Positions 1-6,201 are shown, numbered from the stretch's first letter. The stretch: DNA of 11,759 bases from Bacteroidales bacterium (GCA_900768725.1 CAAGDU010000129.1:1-11759); one strand, 5' to 3'. A program made the numbers and translations. Notes: generated by a model from the letters alone, not told the origin.

Positions 1-369
1 ATCCACAGCCGTTTGTCCTCTGCCAGATAGACTCTCCCCACTTTGAATAGTCGAAGGTAATTTTTCTACTCCCTCCCTTTGTAGGGAGGGGTGGGGTGGG
101 TCCACTTCTCGGTGTACTTTATCAAATATCTCCGTAATCGCCCCGCTGCCCAAGGCTCGTTCGCGGAACATATACTCTTCCCCCGCGGCGGCGTGCATCT
201 TCACGCAAGCCATGCCGGCGCCTTCTTGCCCGCGGTTGTGTTGTTTCTCCATCAGCAGGTACAGCTTGTTCAAGCCATACTGCCATGTCCCGTACTTCTC
301 CTGATAATAATGCAGGGGTTTGCGCAGGCGAATCATCGCCACACCGCACTCATGTCTAAGTGGTTCCAT
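1..369 (-). CDS. PurF-like amidophosphoribosyltransferase, N-terminal 123 residues (gene runs off the window)
   Basis: The frame is open from an ATG at 369 down to base 1. The protein starts MEPLRHECGV, which puts Cys8 where the class II (Ntn-type) glutamine amidotransferase nucleophile is exposed after propeptide removal. NRGQEGAG at residues 45-52 matches the HRGQ(D/E)xAG glutaminase motif of PurF. From family knowledge, such enzymes use glutamine-derived ammonia to convert PRPP to phosphoribosylamine in purine synthesis. The RLxKPLxYYQEKYGTWxYGLNKLYLL opening is like the long PurF paralogue of Bacteroidales, so it may be that paralogue rather than canonical PurF. Residues about 91-101 are encoded by a GC-rich palindromic repeat, and the following residues (102-123) do not resemble the family. 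The gene may carry an in-frame insert or be broken beyond the window edge. A sigma-ABfr promoter lies 53 nt upstream. Confidence 0.82.
   Translation of the reverse strand, partial: MEPLRHECGVAMIRLRKPLHYYQEKYGTWQYGLNKLYLLMEKQHNRGQEGAGMACVKMHAAAGEEYMFRERALGSGAITEIFDKVHREVDPPHPSLQREGVEKLPSTIQSGESLSGRGQTAVD
66..101. repeat. GC-rich palindromic element, copy 1 (inside the purF-like frame)
   Basis: CCCTCCC at 71-77 and GGGAGGG at 84-90 form a perfect 7-bp stem around a TTTGTA loop. Bases 66-90 are identical to 3239-3263, and both copies are followed by GGGGTGGGTC. This copy lies inside an open reading frame on the minus strand. Confidence 0.85.
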
Positions 370-421
370 AAAGTCTTTGTGTACCTAATAACAGAAAGTA
401 GTTAATACGCTTTACGGGCTG

Positions 422-453
422 CAAAATTACTATTTTTTTTGCAAATACGCAAA
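422..453 (-). promoter_or_regulatory. Bacteroidetes-type promoter for the purF-like gene
   Basis: On the minus strand TTTG (453-450) is followed by exactly 20 nt and TAATTTTG (429-422), matching the TTTG / TAnnTTTG consensus for the Bacteroidetes primary sigma factor. The expected start is near 415, giving a leader of roughly 45 nt. Confidence 0.75.
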
Positions 454-594
454 AAACCTCTCAAAAATTTGAACAATTTATAACCAAAATATACTATTTG
501 TATAGTCTAATGGCAACTGTATTTGCTGATAGGTATTGCACCCGAAACCCCGTTGGATAAATCCTGTCGGTTTGTACTATGAACCCAACAACAA

Positions 595-641
595 AAAATC
601 AATGATTTACAACTTCTGCAATGTTGTAAACCATTGATTTT
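595..641 (-). terminator. Long inverted repeat downstream of tRNA-Pro, possible terminator
   Basis: The arms 595-613 and 623-641 are complementary over 19 bp with one G:T wobble, around a 9-nt loop. Read on the minus strand the hairpin ends in a run of six T, starting within the distal arm, and lies 16 nt after the tRNA-Pro 3' end. The stem is AT-rich and unusually long for a terminator. It could instead be a mobile palindromic remnant beside a tRNA. Confidence 0.5.
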
Positions 642-657
642 CAACAACTTTACTTTG

Positions 658-732
658 TCGGGATAGCGAGATTCGAACTCACGACCTCCTGCTCCCAAAG
701 CAGGCATTCTAACCGGGCTGAACTATATCCCG
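658..732 (-). tRNA. tRNA-Pro (anticodon UGG)
   Basis: The minus strand folds as a cloverleaf. The acceptor arms CGGGATA and TATCCCG pair and are followed by discriminator A. The anticodon stem CCTGC/GCAGG encloses the loop TTTGGGA with anticodon TGG. The T arm is GTGAG TTCGAAT CTCGC with one G-C/T-G irregularity, and the D arm is GTTC/GAAT. No 3' CCA is encoded: the next three bases on the minus strand are CAA, so CCA must be added by the nucleotidyltransferase. The UGG anticodon should read all or most proline codons, including CCC. The gene has its own promoter about 24 nt upstream. Confidence 0.95.
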
Positions 733-755
733 AAAACTTTTCTCAAAAGCAAGCG

Positions 756-787
756 CAAAGATACTGCTTTTTTTTGATATACGCAAA
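756..787 (-). promoter_or_regulatory. Promoter of tRNA-Pro
   Basis: Minus-strand TTTG (787-784), 20 nt, TATCTTTG (763-756). The predicted start is near 749, leaving a 5' leader of about 17 nt before the tRNA. Confidence 0.8.
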
Positions 788-789
788 TT

Positions 790-908
790 TTTGTAAACGT
801 ATTTTTCGTTTGTAAACGTATTTTTCGTATTTTTTCGTACTTTTCGTAATATACGTAAACTACGAAACAACGTAAACTACGAAAACAACGTGAAACGTAA
901 GTGAAACA
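790..908. repeat. Tandem and inverted CGTAAAC/TTTACG repeats
   Basis: TTTGTAAACGTATTTTTCG occurs twice head to tail (790-808 and 809-827). It is followed by CGTA-rich sequence and two units of the type ACGTAAACTACGAAAC. The GTTTACG-like motifs on one side and CGTAAAC-like motifs on the other can pair, so this spacer may fold at the 3' end of the lipid kinase transcript. Confidence 0.7.
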
Positions 909-911
909 AAA

Positions 912-1835
912 CTAACACTTCATCGCCAGCGCATTGTGTATGCAGGTGATGCGGCATGGTCCCATGATGTGCTCTAAAATGCCGTCAGCTTCGAACATCA
1001 GGTGCTTGCGGGTGTTCACCTCCACCTCTTTGCCTACAAACGAGTGAACGAAATCCAAATCGGTCAATCTTCCGTCAAAGAGTCGTGGAATGGCTTTTAA
1101 CACCTGTTTGAATGTGGGAGTCTGCACAAAGATGGAATGGAACACGCCGTCGCGCGGGTCGGCATCGGGGTTCTGCTTGATACCACCGCCAGAGAAAGGT
1201 CCGTTGCCGATGTTCATCGTGAAGAGCATATCGTTCACTATCGTCTTCCCGTCCACTATCAGTTCAATTTTCTGCGATTTGTGCACGCAAACGGCGGCGA
1301 GCAAGGCAAAGAGGTAGTTGACGTGGTGGCTGCCGATGTAGTACTTGAGGGTGGTTGCCCATTGGCAGGTAAGCGGGTCAACGCCAAAGCCGACTGAGTT
1401 GATGAAATAGCGGTGGTGCACGATGCCGTTGCGCCAATAGGTAACGCACCCTACGTCCAGCGGCTGTCTTTCGCCATTGAAGAAACGGTCAAGCGATTTC
1501 TTATGGTCTTTGGTCAATCCCCAAAAGCGTCCCCAATCGTTTCCCGTGCCGCGCGGCATCAGTCCGAAGCAGATTTTGGAGCGTTGCTCGGCGGGAATAT
1601 CTGCCCTCATGATACCGTTTATCACTTCCGATAGTGTCCCATCGCCGCCCAAAACAAGAATCTCATCGCAACCCCTCTCTGCTAACTCGCGACCCAACTC
1701 AATGGCATGCTCCGCGTATTTCGTTACACGGTATATGAAAGGCTCTCGCCGCTGTCGAAGCAGTTTCCAAAGGTAAATACGCTGACGTCGGAACGCACGT
1801 TTACCGGACTTCGGGTTGATGATAATTCCTAACAT
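912..1835 (-). CDS. Diacylglycerol kinase-family lipid kinase (YegS/BmrU type)
   Basis: 307 residues starting MLGIIINPKSGK. The nucleotide-binding GGDGT motif is at residues 63-67, followed by LSEVING, and PRGTGND is at 94-100. Both are signatures of the DAGK catalytic domain, which phosphorylates diacylglycerol or related lipids at the inner membrane face using ATP. No signal peptide or membrane segment is evident, as expected for a soluble family member. Length is normal for the family (about 290-330). I chose the ATG at 1835 over the TTG at 1853, because the promoter -7 box occupies 1851-1858 and the TTG would lie within it. The leader is then only about 9 nt. The gene follows hom on the same strand, 83 nt away, but has its own promoter. 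The exact lipid substrate cannot be read from the sequence. Confidence 0.88.
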   Translation of the reverse strand: MLGIIINPKSGKRAFRRQRIYLWKLLRQRREPFIYRVTKYAEHAIELGRELAERGCDEILVLGGDGTLSEVINGIMRADIPAEQRSKICFGLMPRGTGNDWGRFWGLTKDHKKSLDRFFNGERQPLDVGCVTYWRNGIVHHRYFINSVGFGVDPLTCQWATTLKYYIGSHHVNYLFALLAAVCVHKSQKIELIVDGKTIVNDMLFTMNIGNGPFSGGGIKQNPDADPRDGVFHSIFVQTPTFKQVLKAIPRLFDGRLTDLDFVHSFVGKEVEVNTRKHLMFEADGILEHIMGPCRITCIHNALAMKC

Positions 1836-1850
1836 AGGCAAATGCGATTG

Positions 1851-1882
1851 CAAAGGTACGAAAAAAAAAGCACACTACCAAA
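1851..1882 (-). promoter_or_regulatory. Promoter of the lipid kinase gene
   Basis: Minus-strand TTTG (1882-1879), 20 nt, TACCTTTG (1858-1851). The expected start is near 1844, so the 5' leader is only about 9 nt and has no room for a normal Shine-Dalgarno site. Confidence 0.8.
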
Positions 1883-1918
1883 TAAATTGTGTACTTTTCG
1901 TATATTTATTGAATTATC

Positions 1919-3130
1919 TCAATCCCTTGGGTAGGCGGCTACAAAGACATTCTTCGTCGCCAACTCCTCTTGGTGCGACCAGAGTTCCTGCAGCGACACC
2001 TCGCCGATGATATAGTGGCTTGCCTCGCTGCTGTACTCCTCGGAGATACGCATGAAATGCAGCAGGTCGCGGTCTGCCTTGTCGGTGAAGCGATAGTAGA
2101 TGCGGAAACGGTTCTCGCGGGTGTAGAGCAGCGCCTGCGGGTCAGTGCTGGGCGTGAGCAAATCGCCTTTTATTTTGGAGTACTCGTAGCGATAGTCGTA
2201 TTGGCAGGCGGTGATGTCGGACAATACCGCAGAGCCCGTGGGATAGCCGCCAGCACCTCGACCGAACATGAACTGCTTGTCGTAGAACAATCCCTTGATA
2301 ACCACACCGTTAAACTCGTCCTCCACACCGTAGATATACTTCTTCGGCGAGATGAGTTGCGGCATGACGGACATGATTAACTCGTTGTCGGGCAGTTTCT
2401 CCACATGCCCCACCAGCTTGATTCGCCGACCTTTCTCCAAGGCAAAGCGGACATCATCGGTGTTCATATGCTGAATGCCGAAGGTGAAGATTTCCTCGGG
2501 GGCAACATACAAACCGAAAGCGTGTACCGTGATGATTATCAGTTTGAAAAGCGAGTCCCATCCGCCTACGTCCAGCGTGGGGTCGCTCTCCGCAAAGCCC
2601 AACTCCTGCGCCTTGCGCAGCGCCGCCTCGTAGGTCATCCCCTCCAACATCATCTTCCAGAGGATGAAGTTGCTGGAGCCGTTGAGGATACCTTTCACCG
2701 ACGTAAGCAACTCATTATCATAGTATTCCTCCAAGTTGCGGATGACGGGAATGCTCCCGCAGGCGGAAGCGTCGTAGAGCAACGCCACATGGTGCTCGCG
2801 CTGAATCTGTATGAGTTCGGGCAAGTGGCGCGCCAACATCTTCTTGTTGCCGCTCACCACGGGCAAGCCTTGCAACAACGCGCGTTTCACTATCTGATAC
2901 GACGCCTCGGCATCGTCTATCAGTTCGACGATGAGGTTGATATTCGGGTCGTTGAAGAGGTCGTCTGCGTTGTTGGTGAAGCGTGCCCTCACGCCGCGGT
3001 CTTTGCGAAGATTGCGCACACAGATACGCTCTATCGTAACATCCTCTGCGCCAATACGTTGCAGCACATCATACAGCCCTCGCCCCACCGTGCCGAAGCC
3101 AAATAAACCTATGTGTAATTGCTTTTTCAT
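1919..3130 (-). CDS. hom: Homoserine dehydrogenase
   Basis: 403 residues. The N-terminal Rossmann motif is GFGTVG at 11-16, and SGNKKML (about 93-99) follows. NGSSNFIL begins at residue 150. E181, D192 and K196 in ESDPTLDVGGWDSLFK sit with the same spacing as the catalytic E/D/K trio known from yeast homoserine dehydrogenase. The enzyme reduces aspartate semialdehyde to homoserine with NAD(P)H, the branch point to threonine and methionine. It is a stand-alone enzyme with no aspartokinase domain. An open frame extends upstream to 3187, but that stretch is encoded by repeats, and MKKQLHIGLFGFG is the natural N-terminus. It lies 150 nt downstream of metX on the same strand, so the two probably serve methionine synthesis together. 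The gap is filled with repeats, and only an imperfect promoter (TAGTTTTG at 3231-3224 without a good -33 box) is seen there. Confidence 0.93.
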   Translation of the reverse strand: MKKQLHIGLFGFGTVGRGLYDVLQRIGAEDVTIERICVRNLRKDRGVRARFTNNADDLFNDPNINLIVELIDDAEASYQIVKRALLQGLPVVSGNKKMLARHLPELIQIQREHHVALLYDASACGSIPVIRNLEEYYDNELLTSVKGILNGSSNFILWKMMLEGMTYEAALRKAQELGFAESDPTLDVGGWDSLFKLIIITVHAFGLYVAPEEIFTFGIQHMNTDDVRFALEKGRRIKLVGHVEKLPDNELIMSVMPQLISPKKYIYGVEDEFNGVVIKGLFYDKQFMFGRGAGGYPTGSAVLSDITACQYDYRYEYSKIKGDLLTPSTDPQALLYTRENRFRIYYRFTDKADRDLLHFMRISEEYSSEASHYIIGEVSLQELWSHQEELATKNVFVAAYPRD

Positions 3131-3143
3131 ATTCTCATTGATT

Positions 3144-3204
3144 AAAGACCGTTCGCTACGCTCACTGAAAGACAAAAGACCGCTCACTGCGTTCGCTGAA
3201 AGAC
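3144..3204. repeat. Two 30-bp direct repeats upstream of hom
   Basis: Units 3144-3173 and 3175-3204 both begin AAAGACCG and end CTGAAAGAC. They differ only in the middle 13 bases, TTCGCTACGCTCA against CTCACTGCGTTCG. The middles are variants of the same alternating TTCG/CTCA pattern. They lie just upstream of the hom start codon. Confidence 0.8.
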
Positions 3205-3238
3205 TGAATTACCTTTGACCATACAAAACTAATTCTGC

Positions 3239-3275
3239 CTACTCCCTCCCTTTGTAGGGAGGGCAGGGGTGGGTC
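3239..3275. repeat. GC-rich palindromic element, copy 2 (between metX and hom)
   Basis: CCCTCCC (3244-3250), loop TTTGTA, GGGAGGG (3257-3263). Bases 3239-3263 are identical to 66-90. Here the element is intergenic, between the metX stop and the hom start. Confidence 0.88.
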
Positions 3276-3280
3276 TTCCT

Positions 3281-4285
3281 TTATCCTTTCATAAACTTCT
3301 TAATTATCTCATCCAGCAAGTCTGCCTCCACGAGGAAACCGTCGTGCCCGAAAGGCGAGTCTATCACGTGAAACTCATGGTTGGGGAATCGGTCGAGGAT
3401 GGTCTGATGTTCCTCGGGTGTGAAGAGCAGGTCGCTAGATATGGCGACCACCAGTGTGGGCGTGTATATCGGCTCCCCGACAGGGATACGGTGGCTATCC
3501 ACCGCGTCCATCATGCGCAAGTAACTGTATGCGTTGAATCGCTTGCGCAGTTTCTCTCCCTGGTAGCGCTGGTAGGTCTGCACCCTGTGTTTGAACACGC
3601 GCTCGTCCCCTTGGGGAAAGGGCTCTTCCGTGTCCGCCTGCGAGAGGTTGTATGCCGCCCCGCCGCGGTAACTGAGCAGCGCAATGGAGCGCGCCACCGC
3701 CATACCGTCTCTTCCTGCTTGCTCGTTGTGTTCGCCCAGCGTCGGGTCAAGTTCCATCGCCATGCGTTGGCTCTCATTGAACGCGGCTATCCACGGTGTG
3801 CATGTCATGCCCGTGGCGATGAACGCAAAGCGTTTGGCGAACTGCGGTGCTTCCACTGCCCACTCCAAGGCTTGGAAACCACCGATGGACGCACCGATGA
3901 GCAACTGCACCTGCTCTATCCCCAGCGCGCGCGCCAGCACTTGGTGGGCATGCACCATGTCGCGCACCGTAACCTTCGGGAAGTCGCCGTACCACGGTTC
4001 GCCCGTCTCGGGACAAATAGAAGTAGGTCCCGTAGTGCCGTAGCAGGAGCCGAGGATGTTCGCGCAGACGATGAAGTAGCGCGCAGGGTCAAGAAAACGC
4101 CCCGCCTCCACCGTGTGCGGCCACCAGTCTGCCACATCGGAGTTGGCGGTCAGCGCATGGCATACCCATATCACATTATCCTTCGCCGCAGAGAGTGTAC
4201 CGAAGGTGTGATACGCAATTTGGAGAGTGTGCAAGGTCTGCCCACTCTCCAAATAAAAAGGATAATCGTGTGTGTATATGTTCAC
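3281..4285 (-). CDS. metX: Homoserine O-acetyltransferase, GTG start
   Basis: 334 residues with the alpha/beta-hydrolase fold of MetX. Visible motifs are HALTANSDV (43-51), NILGSCYGTTGP (76-87) and the nucleophile elbow GASIGG with Ser133. Asp285 in ISSDLLF and His314 in FGHDGF complete the triad. From family knowledge, it transfers acetyl from acetyl-CoA to homoserine for methionine synthesis. The start is a GTG at 4285, chosen because the N-terminus VNIYTHDYPFYLESGQTL aligns with the usual family start and there is no nearby in-frame ATG upstream. It begins 3 nt after the DUF4295 stop, so translation is probably coupled. No promoter is seen in that gap, which suggests transcription with the ribosomal protein genes. 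hom follows downstream. Confidence 0.93.
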   Translation of the reverse strand: MNIYTHDYPFYLESGQTLHTLQIAYHTFGTLSAAKDNVIWVCHALTANSDVADWWPHTVEAGRFLDPARYFIVCANILGSCYGTTGPTSICPETGEPWYGDFPKVTVRDMVHAHQVLARALGIEQVQLLIGASIGGFQALEWAVEAPQFAKRFAFIATGMTCTPWIAAFNESQRMAMELDPTLGEHNEQAGRDGMAVARSIALLSYRGGAAYNLSQADTEEPFPQGDERVFKHRVQTYQRYQGEKLRKRFNAYSYLRMMDAVDSHRIPVGEPIYTPTLVVAISSDLLFTPEEHQTILDRFPNHEFHVIDSPFGHDGFLVEADLLDEIIKKFMKG

Positions 4286-4288
4286 AGA

Positions 4289-4441
4289 TTAAGCGAAAAA
4301 TTCTTTTACTTTCTCGTTGAGGACAATCTCCTCTTGGAAGATGTAAGCACCGGTCTTAGGCGACTTAACCATCTTAATGCACTTGCTATGTGCGCGACCC
4401 GAGTTACCTGTTTGCAGAGTCGCAACCGCTTTCTTTGCCAT
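4289..4441 (-). CDS. DUF4295 small basic protein
   Basis: A 50-residue protein starting MAKKAVATLQTGNSGR and ending EKVKEFFA. The central KMVKSPKTGAYIFQEEIV stretch is characteristic of the DUF4295 family. This family is known to me as a short Bacteroidetes protein encoded next to the L28 and L33 genes. Its function is not established. The Lys/Arg content and the location suggest association with the ribosome, which is inference. It lies 110 nt downstream of rpmG with a heptamer repeat in between, and 3 nt upstream of the metX GTG. Confidence 0.88.
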   Translation of the reverse strand: MAKKAVATLQTGNSGRAHSKCIKMVKSPKTGAYIFQEEIVLNEKVKEFFA

Positions 4442-4463
4442 AGTTCGAAAATGTCTTCATTTG

Positions 4464-4545
4464 GAATTATGAATCTCGAATTATGAAGCCGTATGTTCCG
4501 AAAAACGCTATTGCCCTCTTAATTCTTAATTCATAATTCTTAATT
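4464..4545. repeat. Heptamer repeats between rpmG and DUF4295
   Basis: Two tracts with a period of seven. At 4464-4484 the units are GAATTAT, GAATCTC, GAATTAT. At 4518-4545 they are CTTAATT, CTTAATT, CATAATT, CTTAATT. They interrupt an otherwise tight ribosomal protein gene cluster. Confidence 0.85.
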
Positions 4546-4551
4546 AGTTAA

Positions 4552-4740
4552 TTACTTAATCTCCTTGTGGATGGTGTACTTCTTCAAGTAAGGATTGTAC
4601 TTCTTCAGTTCCAAACGCTCAGGAGTGTTCTTGCGGTTCTTGGTGGTGATGTAGCGAGACATACCGGGAACGCCGCTGGCTTTTTGCTCCGTGCACTCAA
4701 GGATTACTTGAACGCGTGCTTCTTTTGATTTCTTTGCCAT
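4552..4740 (-). CDS. rpmG: 50S ribosomal protein bL33
   Basis: 62 residues, MAKKSKEARVQVILECTEQK onward, with the family pattern SRYITTKNRKNTPERLELKKYNP. A component of the large ribosomal subunit near the E site. Only one cysteine is present and no CxxC pair, so this is the zinc-independent (C-minus) form. A clear ribosome-binding sequence AGGAGGAG lies about 6 nt upstream, between the rpmB stop and this ATG. The gap to rpmB is 15 nt, so the two are co-transcribed. Confidence 0.96.
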   Translation of the reverse strand: MAKKSKEARVQVILECTEQKASGVPGMSRYITTKNRKNTPERLELKKYNPYLKKYTIHKEIK

Positions 4741-4755
4741 TGTTTCTCCTCCTTT

Positions 4756-4995
4756 TTACTTGTAAAGATACCCCTTCTCAGCAGCATTTTTCAGCGCTGC
4801 GTCAAGGCCGATTTTGTTGATAGTTCTCAGACCGGCTGCACTCACGTTCAACTCGATCCATGTGTCCTGTTCTACCCAGTAGAACTTGCGGCGGAAGAGG
4901 TTCACATCAAACGTCCTCTTGGTGTGACGTTTTGAGTGAGACACGTTGCATCCACCCATGGCTTTCTTGCCTGTAATTTGACAAATCTTTGACAT
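4756..4995 (-). CDS. rpmB: 50S ribosomal protein bL28
   Basis: 79 residues, MSKICQITGKKAMGGCNVSHS onward, with the bL28 landmarks SHSKRHTKRTFDVNLFRRKF and NVSAAGLRTINKIGL. It is a large-subunit protein. Cys5 and Cys16 remain, but a full four-cysteine zinc site is not present. First gene of the rpmB-rpmG-DUF4295-metX-hom run, with a promoter about 137 nt upstream and a leader of about 130 nt. Length is normal for the family. Confidence 0.96.
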   Translation of the reverse strand: MSKICQITGKKAMGGCNVSHSKRHTKRTFDVNLFRRKFYWVEQDTWIELNVSAAGLRTINKIGLDAALKNAAEKGYLYK

Positions 4996-5125
4996 TGTAT
5001 TATAGTATTTAATTTTTTCACTGCTAATCCTCCCCGCACCTCAACCAAAATCCGCACCTCAGAACCCAAATCTCCCCGCTTATTACGCAACAAATCGGCT
5101 CTTTTGAGCCTACTCCACGCGAAAA
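4996..5125 (-). promoter_or_regulatory. rpmB 5' leader with a hairpin and a repeated GAGGTGCGG
   Basis: From the predicted start near 5125 the leader contains the perfect hairpin GGCTC-AAAA-GAGCC (5110-5097), then GAGGTGCGG twice, then an AT-rich approach to the ATG. A leader of about 130 nt with a hairpin is compatible with ribosomal protein feedback or attenuation, but I do not recognise a described leader. That role is inference. Confidence 0.4.
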
Positions 5126-5131
5126 ACCGTG

Positions 5132-5163
5132 CAAAGGTACTACTTTTTTTCCAAATACGCAAA
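5132..5163 (-). promoter_or_regulatory. Promoter of the rpmB operon
   Basis: Minus-strand TTTG (5163-5160), 20 nt, TACCTTTG (5139-5132). The surrounding TTTGCGTATTTGG is like the -33 region of the purF-like promoter. Confidence 0.82.
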
Positions 5164-5194
5164 TCTTTTTGCTTTTTTTTTGAAAAAAATGTTT

Positions 5195-5557
5195 TTAAGA
5201 GACTTTTTGTACTTTTGTTGCATCGGTCTGACGCAGTTGTTTCTCTTCTCTTTTCTGATAATGCAGTTTATACGACCTATATTTGCCGAGTCGCTTTTCG
5301 TTTTTGTGTACACAGTTATAGATGGTCTGGTGACAGATATGGATGCCCTCTTTGGCAAGGACACCGCTTATCTGACGGGGAGACCAATTGTCCTCTATAA
5401 TCATCTGTTCAATATGCCACCATAAGAGGTCTTCCTTGCGGTGATTAGGTAAGGTACTGTTCTTGCGCTTTAGGCATTTCTCTTGAGCAAAATTAAAAAC
5501 ATACTGAGTATTGCAGTTGGCGTTGCGCTTTACTTCATGCGTGATGGTCGGTGGGTG
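5195..5557 (-). pseudogene. IS30-family transposase remnant (N-terminal part only)
   Basis: Reading the minus strand from about 5557 to the TAA at 5195 gives HPPTITHEVKRNAN, then AQEKCLKRKN, then IEQMIIEDNWSPRQISGVLAKEG and QTIYNCVHKNEK. These match the IS30 transposase landmarks hPSTIsrEikRN, the WSPEQISG motif and tIYryI. The match stops just after ATKVQKVS, where the family continues into the DDE catalytic domain. That domain is absent, so it cannot be active. No start codon for a full transposase is present, and I see no clear terminal inverted repeats. Its 5' end overlaps the C-terminal codons of the neighbouring acetyltransferase in another frame, so the element probably inserted into the 3' end of that gene and then decayed. 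Confidence 0.8.
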
Positions 5558-6174
5558 GAGACTATATCGAACATTTGCTCGTTCTCTTTCACTCCGTACA
5601 CTTCGCGATGGATAGTTGCTTTCACACGCGCAAAGTCTCTCGTTGGCTCAAGACTTCCCCGCACCATAAGGAGCATAGGTAGCGGCGTATCTTCGGGGCG
5701 GTAAGGAGGTTGCTGATAGGTACAATCGCGCCAAAGTGCGAACCCGTTGCGCTCATAGAAAGCGATGCGGCGGCGAGAGAGATCGTCGGTCGGCATCTCC
5801 ACCTCCAAGACGAAAGGCAAGGGAGTGTTGAGCGTTGAGAGTGGAGAGTGGAGTGTTGAGAGTTTGGTGTTGAGAGTGGAAAGATGATTATCAAGGGCAG
5901 ATAGTATATTTGCCCCATATCCTTTGTTTCGGCAAACAGGGTTAGTCGCCAGATGTTCGCCGTAGCAGAAATCGCCGAAGTGCCAATAGGTGATGAAGCC
6001 TACCGGTTCACCATCGTCCTCTGCCAACAAGCAATGGAAGTTGGCACGCATGTCCACATTGTAGCGCTGCGCCTCGGTGTCGCGCCGCTCGTTGCGGGGA
6101 AAAGAAGCAAGCCATAACTGTTCCAACCACGGATAAGCCGCATCGGATGTGTGGATTTCTCGAAGAGTAAACAT
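5530..6174 (-). CDS. GNAT-family N-acetyltransferase with a translated heptamer repeat
   Basis: 214 residues. FPRNERR (25-31), EPVGFITYW (56-64), then the acetyl-CoA pyrophosphate-binding motif RNKGYG at 82-87, then FYERNGFALW in the C-terminal half, all typical of GNAT acetyltransferases. The substrate is not identifiable. Residues about 99-118 (STLNTKLSTLHSPLSTLNTP) are encoded by eight tandem heptamers and split the normal spacing between the CoA-binding helix and the next strand (PFVLEVEMP). The last dozen residues (DIVSTHRPSRMK) are encoded by DNA that in another frame is IS30 transposase sequence, so the original C-terminus was probably replaced. No clear Bacteroidetes promoter is seen upstream on this strand. 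It may still fold, since the insert falls in a loop position, but that is inference. Confidence 0.82.
   Translation of the reverse strand: MFTLREIHTSDAAYPWLEQLWLASFPRNERRDTEAQRYNVDMRANFHCLLAEDDGEPVGFITYWHFGDFCYGEHLATNPVCRNKGYGANILSALDNHLSTLNTKLSTLHSPLSTLNTPLPFVLEVEMPTDDLSRRRIAFYERNGFALWRDCTYQQPPYRPEDTPLPMLLMVRGSLEPTRDFARVKATIHREVYGVKENEQMFDIVSTHRPSRMK
5823..5878. repeat. Eight heptamers inside the GNAT gene
   Basis: Plus-strand units in order: GAGTGTT, GAGCGTT, GAGAGTG, GAGAGTG, GAGTGTT, GAGAGTT, TGGTGTT, GAGAGTG. They have a perfect 7-base period over 56 bases and are related to the GAGTTGA/GAGTTTA arrays around the SRP RNA gene. Confidence 0.92.
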
Positions 6175-6180
6175 GATTTA

Positions 6181-6201
6181 CGAATTACGAATTACGATTA
6201 A
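6181..6201. repeat. Short heptamer tract upstream of the GNAT gene
   Basis: Units CGAATTA, CGAATTA, CGATTAA lie directly before the GNAT start codon. A similar TTACGAATTACGA occurs near 6579-6590. Confidence 0.75.

Noticed and set aside
91..405. Plus-strand open frame of 104 codons
   Set aside because: It is the reverse shadow of the purF-like gene, whose minus-strand translation has clear family motifs.
1919..3187. Longer hom start at 3187
   Set aside because: The extra 19 residues are encoded by the 30-bp repeats, while MKKQLHIGLFGFG matches the normal N-terminus before the Rossmann motif.
3269..4486. Plus-strand frame of 405 codons across metX and DUF4295
   Set aside because: It is the shadow of two well-supported minus-strand genes and has no recognisable domain.
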